From: Campylobacteraceae bacterium
GTDB lineage: Bacteria; Campylobacterota; Campylobacteria; Campylobacterales; Sulfurovaceae
Reading direction: 5' to 3'
DNA length: 8,649 nt
Assembly: GCA_027002665.1 (NCBI GenBank)
Contig: JALWZK010000026.1
Coordinates: 1 to 8,649, forward strand
A program made the translations under genes and the position numbers. Under the pieces are notes generated by a model. The model was not told the origin of the DNA. It did not search any database and worked only from the letters and a program-made list of their open reading frames with translations. Of the stretch, positions 1 through 5,614 are shown one piece after another. The first letter of the stretch is position 1. Each line of letters begins with the position of its first letter.

Positions 1-1
1 T

Positions 2-319
2 ATATATATAGATAAAAAATTAGAGTTTCACTACTTCTTTACTAGAAAAATAGCTCTAATTGACTATTCAGATGCCTATATAATAATGCCAGGGGGATTT
101 GGTACATTAGATGAGTTTTTTGAAGTATTAAATTTAGTAAGGACTAAAAATCATAAACCATCTCCTATTGTTCTATTTGATAGTAATTATTGGACTAAAC
201 TCTACTCATTTATGAGTGATACTATGTTAGAGTATGGGACTATTAATAGAGATGATTTAAATCTTATCTCATTAGCTAATAGTATAGATGAGGTGATTGA
301 TAGAGTTAAAGATATTTAA
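2..319 (+). CDS. LOG-family (TIGR00730-like) nucleotide phosphoribohydrolase, 3' part only
   Basis: The reading frame is open from the left edge, so the start codon and N-terminal Rossmann half lie outside the window; 105 residues are visible. They include FFTRK (visible residues 12-16), an SDA turn, and the diagnostic PGGFGTLDE (30-38) of the LOG / 'lysine decarboxylase-like' fold. This PGGxGTxxE loop binds the nucleotide phosphate and carries the catalytic Glu. Characterised LOG members cleave N6-modified adenosine 5'-monophosphates (cytokinin riboside monophosphates) or AMP to the free base and ribose 5-phosphate. In most bacteria the physiological substrate is unknown, so I would annotate only to family. 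The family is cytosolic. The internal ATG at 86 falls inside the conserved loop and cannot be the true start. The stop lies 2 bases from the end of the convergent minus-strand operon. The family call is secure; the substrate is not. Confidence 0.9.
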   Translation: MYIDKKLEFHYFFTRKIALIDYSDAYIIMPGGFGTLDEFFEVLNLVRTKNHKPSPIVLFDSNYWTKLYSFMSDTMLEYGTINRDDLNLISLANSIDEVIDRVKDI

Positions 320-321
320 CT

Positions 322-510
322 CTATTTTCCATAACCAAATCCTCCACTATAGCTACTTCCACCTCCCCAACTTCCACTATGAGAAGATGAACGGACACTT
401 CTATGCTCTTTCTCTATAGATTGTACCTCTTGAAGTCCTACTCCACTATATGTCATATATCCACTAATTATAGTCAATATTGAGAATATTATAAATATAA
501 TTTTAGTCAT
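322..510 (-). CDS. Small membrane-anchored protein with Gly/Ser/aromatic tail, last gene of the DUF4178 operon
   Basis: This is a 62-residue protein of unknown function. Residues 4-21 form a hydrophobic segment after a single Lys, which could be an uncleaved signal anchor or signal peptide; there is no lipobox Cys. A short charged stretch (27-40) follows. The tail (41-61) consists almost wholly of Gly (8) and Ser (8), with one His and W48, Y54, F58 and Y60 interspersed, and it ends in Lys. The tail is predicted to be outside the cytoplasm. The ATG overlaps the TGA of the upstream DUF4178 gene by 4 bases (ATGA). A strong GGAAG Shine-Dalgarno (518-522) lies 7 bases upstream, so it is a genuine translated gene coupled to its neighbour. 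Short Gly/Ser-tailed peptides are, as I recall, seen near other DUF4178 genes, but I cannot verify this. Function is unassigned. Confidence 0.75.
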   Translation of the reverse strand: MTKIIFIIFSILTIISGYMTYSGVGLQEVQSIEKEHRSVRSSSHSGSWGGGSSYSGGFGYGK

Positions 511-1805
511 TTCTTATCTTCCTTATAATATAACCAGAAGATTACTAATGATAGTAAAAATAGAAAAGGAGATACTGACCATAATATTAATAAACCAATG
601 GCTATAAAAAATAGATGTGATACTCTTTTTGAAAAAAATGCCATAATTAAAAATATAAGTATTATAACAAAAAGAGGAGCGATATAATCAAGTCTTATAA
701 CTCTATCCTCTATTTTAACATATATCCTACTTGTAGATAGTGGGTCTAATTTTCTAACTTTTAAGAGATACTGCCCTCTATCCAATTTTAGATAAATCTT
801 TGCACCTATGGCACTATTTGACCAGCTACTATTTAATCTCTTTTTACTATCATATACCTTTCCACTATCTATATAGAATATCTTTTTACCACCCCTCTCT
901 ACTGTTAGACTATAATCATTTAGTGCCTTATGGGAGTCTGCCTTTATCTCTATTTCAGTTAAAAATGCACTACTTGTTACTCTAAATATAGCTGTTCCAC
1001 TGTTATTAAAACTCTCTGATAGAATTATTCTATTTGCACCTGAATATATTATAGTAGCCAATAAAAAGATAAATATAGCTACAATTCCATAGAAGGAGGG
1101 AGGCTTTTTTGTCTCCAACTCCTCATTTAATCTCTCTATAGCTGTTGGTTTTTTTATTATCTGCTCTTTCTCATCTACACTAAAACTACTATATACCTCT
1201 CTGGCATTTAATCTTTTGGTAAGATAGACCTCCAACTCATCGTAGCTCTGTTCGATAGTAATTGAGTTTTTGGAGTCTGCACGATAGTCCCAACACTCTA
1301 TCTTATCGCCTCTCTTAGCTATCCAAGTAAGTTCACCTTGAACAAAATCTATAACAGTTCTATATGACTCCCCATCTTCTAAGAAGTAGTGAGTCTCATT
1401 ATAAAATATACTTCTCTTATTACCTTTCTGCCATACTCTTAAATCTAAATCTCTAACTCTCCTTGAGAAGCTAATAACTCCATCTTCATAGATAAGCCAC
1501 GCATACCCATATAGTGGGGAGAATAGCAGAAACTCACTCCATTTACTATCTCTATCCTCCTCTTCTCGATACACAATCCAACCGATAATAGTCCACTCTA
1601 CCCCCTCTATCTTCCCTTGCATACCAATCTTAAAAGGGACTTTGGGGACTTTTACATTTCTAAATCTATATAGAATTTTATAGTTATCATTTAAATCAAT
1701 TACACTATGGCAATATTCACAAGTTACAGTTTCAACTCTCCCACCACCAATAAGTTTTAATGGAGCTGCACAGTTTGGACACTTTATGCTATATACTCTA
1801 CTCAA
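507..1805 (-). CDS. Membrane-anchored zinc-ribbon DUF4178 protein
   Basis: The protein has 432 residues. It opens with a zinc ribbon, C9-x2-C12 and C29-x2-C32. A DUF4178 domain follows (about 55-200), recognisable by IIGWIVYRE, WSEFLLF (89-95), AWLIYEDG (102-109) and GELTWIAKRGD (157-167). A hydrophobic segment (about 238-255) leads to a polar, probably beta-rich domain of about 115 residues (257-372), followed by membrane segments at about 374-391 and 397-427; the last may be one or two helices. With the zinc ribbon in the cytoplasm, the 257-372 domain faces the periplasm. The start is TTG at 1805, supported by AAAGGG (1813-1818) 7 bases upstream, and it overlaps the stop of the preceding DUF4178 gene as TTGA. 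DUF4178 has no established biochemical activity. As I recall, such genes often sit near PspA-like, DUF350 and polyamine-synthesis genes, none of which is seen here. Domain call confident, role unknown. Confidence 0.85.
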   Translation of the reverse strand: MSRVYSIKCPNCAAPLKLIGGGRVETVTCEYCHSVIDLNDNYKILYRFRNVKVPKVPFKIGMQGKIEGVEWTIIGWIVYREEEDRDSKWSEFLLFSPLYGYAWLIYEDGVISFSRRVRDLDLRVWQKGNKRSIFYNETHYFLEDGESYRTVIDFVQGELTWIAKRGDKIECWDYRADSKNSITIEQSYDELEVYLTKRLNAREVYSSFSVDEKEQIIKKPTAIERLNEELETKKPPSFYGIVAIFIFLLATIIYSGANRIILSESFNNSGTAIFRVTSSAFLTEIEIKADSHKALNDYSLTVERGGKKIFYIDSGKVYDSKKRLNSSWSNSAIGAKIYLKLDRGQYLLKVRKLDPLSTSRIYVKIEDRVIRLDYIAPLFVIILIFLIMAFFSKRVSHLFFIAIGLLILWSVSPFLFLLSLVIFWLYYKEDKK

Positions 1806-2434
1806 CTATAGACCCTTTTAATCTTAAATGGGTCAATCCACTCTCCCACAAAGATACGCATATTCCCATTCTGATACTCCACGGTTACAAGTGATGCTCC
1901 ACCCTTAGATAGGTGTGCATACTCATAAACCTCTCCAATTTTTATCTCTCGTGGTAACTCCCCCTCAAATCCGACACACTCTGCGCTATTTTTCTCTGTA
2001 ACTATATATTTTCCATACTCTCTACCAACTTGAAGCTCTCTAAAATCTTTAAATGGGAGAGGAATATTTAGAGGTCTCTCCAATGCAAAATCTCCCTCAT
2101 CAATACTTAACCAGAACTCTCTATTGCTCTCCCCTTTTAAAAACCACTCCTCCCAAAAGCCTCTACCGTAACTATATCTTATCTTTCCAAGTGGTAAAAA
2201 ACTCTTATTTTCAATAATAATCGGCTCCCCAATAGTTAAAAGCGACGGTTCAGGGCTGAGGGTGGAACTCTTACCAATAAGCTTTACACTCTCATCTTCT
2301 AAGAATATAGAGGATTTACAAGCAGGACACTGAACAAGTTTTGTCCATTTAAAATATATTGGTAGAGGATAGCCACACTGTGGACAGTTAATGGTCTTCT
2401 CTATATGGGATTTATATATAGCTTCTCTTTTCAT
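1802..2434 (-). CDS. Soluble zinc-ribbon DUF4178 protein
   Basis: The protein has 210 residues and no membrane segment or signal peptide, so it is presumably cytoplasmic. The N-terminus holds a zinc ribbon, C17-x2-C20 and C36-x2-C39. A DUF4178 domain (about 65-200) shows the family pattern: PLGKIRYSYGRGFWEEWFL (81-99), EFWLSIDEGDF (106-116) and, near the end, GELPREIKIGE (158-168). This region aligns by eye with the same domain in the next gene, so the two are divergent paralogues: one soluble, one membrane-bound. The ATG lies 7 bases after the histidine kinase stop, with no clear Shine-Dalgarno, which suggests re-initiation by ribosomes finishing the kinase gene. Its TGA overlaps the TTG of the membrane paralogue. 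No enzymatic residues can be named. The zinc ribbon could bind nucleic acid or protein, but this is not determinable here. Confidence 0.85.
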   Translation of the reverse strand: MKREAIYKSHIEKTINCPQCGYPLPIYFKWTKLVQCPACKSSIFLEDESVKLIGKSSTLSPEPSLLTIGEPIIIENKSFLPLGKIRYSYGRGFWEEWFLKGESNREFWLSIDEGDFALERPLNIPLPFKDFRELQVGREYGKYIVTEKNSAECVGFEGELPREIKIGEVYEYAHLSKGGASLVTVEYQNGNMRIFVGEWIDPFKIKRVYS

Positions 2435-2441
2435 AAAGAGA

Positions 2442-3656
2442 TTATACTATTTTTGAATTTGATTTTGATTGAGCAAAAACAATTTTAAAGGTTGTCCCTT
2501 TCCCTTTTTCTGAACGGACTACAACCTGTAAATTATACTCATCTATAATACTCTTTACAATATTAAGTCCAATTCCAAATCCACCAACACTATGGTTAAA
2601 TCTACTATATCTATCAAATATGGAGTTTATCTTATCGGAATCTATCCCAATACCTGTATCGGATACTAAAAAGTAGGTATCTCTCAGGACAATTTTAATT
2701 TTGCCTCCCCTCTTATTATACTTAATTGCATTCGATATAAGATTATCTATAACCCTTGCAATCTTTATCGGGTCTATAAATAGGTGGGATTCCTCTAAAT
2801 CCATCTCAAATCGTATCTTCTTAGCATTGGCAATAATATAGAAATATTGAACCCTATCGATAATTAGTTTCTTTAAATCTATATCTTCATCATTGGAGCC
2901 TCTCTGATGTCCTAAGACAAGATAGGTTAAATCTTGATATAGATGAGATACGGTTTTGGCGGCGATATGTATTCTGGATAGTTTCTTTACATTTTTAGGA
3001 CTCATCACAGATTTATCCATCATCTCAATATTTGCCAGAATGGCGGATATTGGTGTATTTAACTCATGAGTTGTATCTTTTATAAAGTTATCGAGAAGTT
3101 CAATAGAGTTTTTCATAGGTCTTAAAAATAGTCGGACGAAAAAGAGTCCAAATATACCTAAGATAATTAAAATAGCTGTTCCGAGTCCAATAATATGTAG
3201 TATGGTCTCCTTATACCAACTTCTATCCTCATCTATCTCTATAACAAGATACATTGCCCCTAAGTAGTAGTCATCGAGATATTTAACAAAATGTATCTTA
3301 TTTCCCGTTCTATATATCGATTTATCAAGATTAACATTACTATTCTCTAAGGTGGAGAAGATAAGAACTCTCTCTATATCATATATGGCACTCTTAAATC
3401 TCTTATCTCTGGGATATTTATATCTTGTAGGAAAATAGTGGTGCAGTATCTTTAGATTTTTAACCTGTTCAGTAGCATATCCCGATAAGATTGTTCTCTG
3501 GTTGGAGAACATTAACTTCTCTTGACTCTGATAGTAAAATATACTAAGTAGAGTTATAATTGCTAAGACTAAGAAGATATAGAGATATAGAAACCGTCTC
3601 AGAGACTGCTTCTCATTATAACGGAGCAGACTTATATCTCTATTTTTTACTCTCAC
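2442..3656 (-). CDS. Membrane sensor histidine kinase, no visible HAMP domain
   Basis: The protein has 404 residues. A first membrane helix (about 21-41) is followed by an extracytoplasmic sensor region of about 110 residues (42-150), perhaps a small PAS/Cache-like fold, and a second helix (about 151-174). The phosphoacceptor H-box is DTTHELNTP with H197. The ATP-binding domain shows the N-box DNLISNAIKY (304-313), G1 DTGIGI (333-338), an F-box around 346-353 and G2 GGFGIGLNIV (358-367), so all catalytic motifs are intact. Only about 22 residues separate the second helix from H197, which leaves no room for a normal HAMP linker. The start is a GTG at 3656. An AGAGGA sequence (3668-3673) lies 11 bases upstream, which is rather far, but the next in-frame Met (49) would delete the first helix. 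The gene lies 5 bases after its response regulator. The signal sensed is unknown. Confidence 0.95.
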   Translation of the reverse strand: MRVKNRDISLLRYNEKQSLRRFLYLYIFLVLAIITLLSIFYYQSQEKLMFSNQRTILSGYATEQVKNLKILHHYFPTRYKYPRDKRFKSAIYDIERVLIFSTLENSNVNLDKSIYRTGNKIHFVKYLDDYYLGAMYLVIEIDEDRSWYKETILHIIGLGTAILIILGIFGLFFVRLFLRPMKNSIELLDNFIKDTTHELNTPISAILANIEMMDKSVMSPKNVKKLSRIHIAAKTVSHLYQDLTYLVLGHQRGSNDEDIDLKKLIIDRVQYFYIIANAKKIRFEMDLEESHLFIDPIKIARVIDNLISNAIKYNKRGGKIKIVLRDTYFLVSDTGIGIDSDKINSIFDRYSRFNHSVGGFGIGLNIVKSIIDEYNLQVVVRSEKGKGTTFKIVFAQSKSNSKIV

Positions 3657-3661
3657 AAGTT

Positions 3662-4345
3662 TTAATTTCCTCTATGTGATATGAATTTATATCCCTGCTT
3701 TTTAATACTGACAATTCTATCTTTGCCTATCAGTTTACGAATATTTTTAATATATGTTCTAAGAGCTGTATCGCTTGGCTCTTCATCAAAATCCCACAAC
3801 TCTTTATATATTCTATCGTGTGATATAACCTCATCTTGATGTCTCATAAAGAGTTTAAATAGTAGAGACTCCTTATTTCCAAGTGTTTCAGGCTTATCGT
3901 TTATAATAAGCTCATTGGATTTAGTGTTATATTTTATATTATCTCCCAAATCGATAAAGTCTGTTATCTCATGAAAAAATCCTCTCTTTAATAGAGTCTC
4001 AATTCTAATAAGCAACTCTTTGAGAGCAAATGGTTTTCTAATATAGTCATCACAGCCACTCTTAAAGCCCCTCTCCAAATCAGCAACACCATCAAGTGAG
4101 GTTATAAATATAGATGGAGCGACCACTCCATTCTCTCTCGCCTCTTTCAAGAGAGTAAAACCATCAATTCCGGGAGTATTAACATCTAAGAGCAGTATGT
4201 CATATTTAGTCTCATATAGTCTATCTTGCGCCTCATAACCATCATAGACATTATCTACCAAGTAGTCTTCATCCTCTAAGAAATCGGTTATTGTATCGTT
4301 TAAATTTGCATCATCTTCAAGTAATAATATCTTTGCCTTAGGCAT
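3662..4345 (-). CDS. OmpR/PhoB-family two-component response regulator
   Basis: The protein has 227 residues, a normal length for the family. The receiver domain (about 4-118) has the acidic pair D11/D12, phosphoacceptor D54 (in ILLLDVNTPGIDG), switch residue T82 and conserved K104 in the RKPF motif. The C-terminal winged-helix DNA-binding domain (about 130-225) shows the LGNKESLLFKLF start, the TALRTYIKNIRKLIG recognition-helix region and the QGYKF hairpin. Phosphorylation by the adjacent kinase should control binding to DNA. Plausible targets include its own operon, but no direct repeat operator is obvious upstream. The ATG is preceded by AGGAGT (4351-4356) at 5 bases, and an extended -10 promoter lies at 4381-4389. 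It is the first gene of the five-gene operon ending at 322. The PhoB-type call is firm; the regulon is unknown. Confidence 0.95.
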   Translation of the reverse strand: MPKAKILLLEDDANLNDTITDFLEDEDYLVDNVYDGYEAQDRLYETKYDILLLDVNTPGIDGFTLLKEARENGVVAPSIFITSLDGVADLERGFKSGCDDYIRKPFALKELLIRIETLLKRGFFHEITDFIDLGDNIKYNTKSNELIINDKPETLGNKESLLFKLFMRHQDEVISHDRIYKELWDFDEEPSDTALRTYIKNIRKLIGKDRIVSIKKQGYKFISHRGN

Positions 4346-4350
4346 TTAAT

Positions 4351-4356
4351 ACTCCT
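4351..4356 (-). promoter_or_regulatory. Ribosome binding site of the response regulator gene
   Basis: Read on the minus strand this is AGGAGT, 5 bases before the ATG at 4345. It fixes the start codon of the first gene in the five-gene operon. Confidence 0.8.
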
Positions 4357-4380
4357 AAACTATTTATAATATATTTTGAT

Positions 4381-4389
4381 ATTATATCA
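4381..4389 (-). promoter_or_regulatory. Extended -10 promoter of the two-component/DUF4178 operon
   Basis: The minus strand reads TGATATAAT, a perfect extended -10 (TGn + TATAAT), ending 35 bases before the response regulator ATG. It lies in the 48-base gap after the trxC stop, so the operon can be transcribed independently of trxC. No convincing -35 is needed or seen, which is usual for AT-rich Campylobacterota promoters. Confidence 0.65.
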
Positions 4390-4393
4390 TAGA

Positions 4394-4822
4394 TTATATA
4401 TATTGACTCACCCAATTTACTATTCTTTGACTACTCATAGCACCAGATACTCTATCAATCTCCTTAGTTCCTTTAAAAATTATCATTGTAGGAATGCCTC
4501 TAATCCCATAGACCGCTCCTAAGTCTGGATACTCCTCTGTATTTACCTTTAAAAATATCGCTTTAAGTGGCAATTTGAGTGCAGCCTCTGCATAAGCCGG
4601 TGCCATTTGTCTGCATGGACCACACCAAGGTGCCCAAAAATCAACAACTACCGGAATATCACTATTTACTAAAACATGAAGTAAATCACTCTTATCCACC
4701 TCTACCGGAGTATAATCCAACATTGACTTTTTACAATTACCACAGTTGGCTTTTATATAGCTCTCTTTCTCAGGTATCCTATTCACCTTTGCACAGTGTG
4801 GACATACAACTTTTATACTCAT
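4394..4822 (-). CDS. trxC: Thioredoxin 2 (zinc-ribbon thioredoxin)
   Basis: This 142-residue cytoplasmic thiol-disulfide reductase combines an N-terminal zinc ribbon (C7-x2-C10, C27-x2-C30) with a thioredoxin fold. That combination defines TrxC-type proteins, which keep protein thiols reduced, often under oxidative stress. The active site is FWAPWCGPC with redox Cys 67 and 70, and the cis-proline loop is GIRGIPT with P111. Everything needed for activity is present. E. coli TrxC has the same ribbon spacing (16 residues between Cys pairs) and a similar length. The ATG has a strong AGGAG (4830-4834) 7 bases away and a TATAAT at 4862-4867. It is the first gene of the minus-strand cluster, 48 bases ahead of the response regulator. 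It may be partly co-transcribed with the regulator, though that gene has its own promoter. It could reduce cysteines of the downstream zinc-ribbon proteins, but that is speculation. Confidence 0.95.
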   Translation of the reverse strand: MSIKVVCPHCAKVNRIPEKESYIKANCGNCKKSMLDYTPVEVDKSDLLHVLVNSDIPVVVDFWAPWCGPCRQMAPAYAEAALKLPLKAIFLKVNTEEYPDLGAVYGIRGIPTMIIFKGTKEIDRVSGAMSSQRIVNWVSQYI

Positions 4823-4829
4823 AAAGTTT

Positions 4830-4834
4830 CTCCT
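4830..4834 (-). promoter_or_regulatory. Ribosome binding site of trxC
   Basis: The minus strand reads AGGAG inside an A-rich stretch, 7 bases before the ATG at 4822. It is the best Shine-Dalgarno in the window and confirms the trxC start. Confidence 0.85.
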
Positions 4835-4857
4835 TTTTTATTTAAAATAATTAAAGA

Positions 4858-4863
4858 TACAAT
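4858..4863 (+). promoter_or_regulatory. Probable -10 element of the DUF2459 gene promoter
   Basis: TACAAT on the plus strand lies 25 bases before the ATG at 4889, which would give a short leader. It shares bases with the trxC -10 on the opposite strand. No clear -35 is visible. This is a moderate call based on position and one-mismatch identity to the consensus. Confidence 0.4.
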
Positions 4864-4867
4864 TATA
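4862..4867 (-). promoter_or_regulatory. -10 element of trxC promoter
   Basis: The minus strand reads TATAAT, ending 39 bases before the trxC ATG, with AT-rich sequence upstream. It overlaps a -10-like hexamer on the other strand, within the near-palindrome GATACAATTATATC (4856-4869). Confidence 0.6.
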
Positions 4868-4888
4868 TCTAAAATAGAAAGAGAAGTT

Positions 4889-5536
4889 ATGAGATTTTTA
4901 AAATATTTAATATTATTAATATCTGGTTATATATTTACCGTTTTTACCCTAATCTTTTTTCCCAAAAAGAGTAGAATCCCATCTAATTTAAAAGATAGAA
5001 CCATATATATATATTATGATAGTATGCACAGTGATATTATATTGGAGAGAAATAGTAGTAGAGTTGATTGGGAAAATCTATTTCCAGAACTTTTGAAAGG
5101 TAGAGAGTATAGATATTTGGAGTTTGGGTGGGGAGATAGAGATACCTACTTAAATACTCCAGATTGGAGCGATTTGAGAGTATCTACTGCACTCTATGCT
5201 CTATTTATAAATACCCCTGCAGTTATACATATAATATATTTTAACCATATAGATAACTTCACACACATTAAAAAGGTTAAAGTTACTGAAGCACAGTATA
5301 GATTTATTGAAGGTAGAGTATTAAAAAGTTTTGGAGATAATATAAAATTTATCTCTAAGGGTTATTGGGGAGTTGATGCCTTCTATAGTGCCGTAGGCAG
5401 ATATAATCTCTTCAATACATGTAATACATGGACAGGTGATATATTGAGAGATGCCAATATTACTATGAGCTACTGGACACCTATTAGTTATAGTGTTATA
5501 TATTCGTTGGAAATAGAAGATAAAATTAATCCCTAA
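4889..5536 (+). CDS. DUF2459 / TIGR02117-family membrane-anchored protein
   Basis: The protein has 215 residues. An N-terminal hydrophobic helix (about 5-24) anchors or exports it; the rest is predicted extracytoplasmic. Family landmarks are HSDIIL (47-52), YLEFGWGDRDTYLNTPDWSD (76-95), the STALYALF segment (99-106) and FNTCNTW (175-181) near the C-terminus, which together match DUF2459. No activity is established. The order of H47 and C178 recalls circularly permuted NlpC/P60-like (LRAT/YiiX) folds, so a thiol hydrolase acting in the envelope is a possible but unproven role. I chose the ATG at 4889, directly before the hydrophobic helix. The frame is open back to an ATG at 4796, but that start would overlap trxC and add 31 residues without family support. 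The gene is divergent from trxC, ends in a hairpin, and has no obvious link to thrS downstream. Confidence 0.85.
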   Translation: MRFLKYLILLISGYIFTVFTLIFFPKKSRIPSNLKDRTIYIYYDSMHSDIILERNSSRVDWENLFPELLKGREYRYLEFGWGDRDTYLNTPDWSDLRVSTALYALFINTPAVIHIIYFNHIDNFTHIKKVKVTEAQYRFIEGRVLKSFGDNIKFISKGYWGVDAFYSAVGRYNLFNTCNTWTGDILRDANITMSYWTPISYSVIYSLEIEDKINP

Positions 5537-5554
5537 GAGAATTATAGGGATTAA
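5526..5554 (+). terminator. Hairpin at the end of the DUF2459 gene, possible weak terminator
   Basis: A perfect 10-base inverted repeat (TTAATCCCTA / TAGGGATTAA) has a 9-base loop and spans the DUF2459 stop codon. It is not followed by a T-tract, so it is a poor intrinsic terminator and may instead stabilise the mRNA 3' end. Part of its left arm and loop (TAAGAG, 5534-5539) could alternatively pair with CTCTTA at 5556-5561. Confidence 0.4.
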
Positions 5555-5580
5555 CCTCTTAAGAGAAATGAAGATATAAT
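5552..5580 (+). promoter_or_regulatory. Sigma70-type promoter of thrS-infC
   Basis: TATAAT (5575-5580) is preceded, at a 17-base spacing, by TTAACC (5552-5557), a 4/6 match to the -35 consensus. The -10 ends 34 bases before the thrS TTG, giving a leader of only about 28 bases. That is too short for the structured operator that controls E. coli thrS or for a T-box. Confidence 0.6.
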
Positions 5581-5603
5581 ATCCCCATTTAATTTATAGC
5601 ATT

Positions 5604-5608
5604 AAAGG
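5604..5608 (+). promoter_or_regulatory. Ribosome binding site deciding the thrS TTG start
   Basis: AAAGG lies 6 bases before the TTG at 5615. No in-frame ATG gives a complete family N-terminus, so this site supports TTG initiation. Confidence 0.75.
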
Positions 5609-5614
5609 TAAATT

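Noticed and set aside
1..10. TA dinucleotide run at the left edge as a repeat
   Set aside because: It is only ten bases and lies inside the LOG reading frame in AT-rich DNA.
86..319. Separate small gene starting at ATG 86
   Set aside because: This Met lies immediately before the PGGFGT loop of a LOG protein whose frame is open to the window edge, so it is an internal residue.
800..985. Short plus-strand frame opposite the membrane DUF4178 gene
   Set aside because: Its aromatic/Leu-rich composition is what the reverse complement of this AT-rich gene would give; it has no start signals.
4579..4824. Plus-strand frame opposite trxC
   Set aside because: It is antisense to an intact, conserved thioredoxin, has a His/Pro-rich random composition and no initiation signal.
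4796..4888. Upstream ATG extension of the DUF2459 gene
   Set aside because: It would overlap the start of trxC and the divergent promoter, adds 31 residues ahead of the hydrophobic anchor, and the ATG at 4889 fits the signal-anchor layout better.
5534..5566. Alternative pairing upstream of thrS (TAAGAG with CTCTTA) as a thrS attenuator or tRNA-like operator
   Set aside because: It lies upstream of or within the thrS promoter, so it would not be in the thrS transcript. The real leader of about 28 bases shows no tRNA mimic or T-box.
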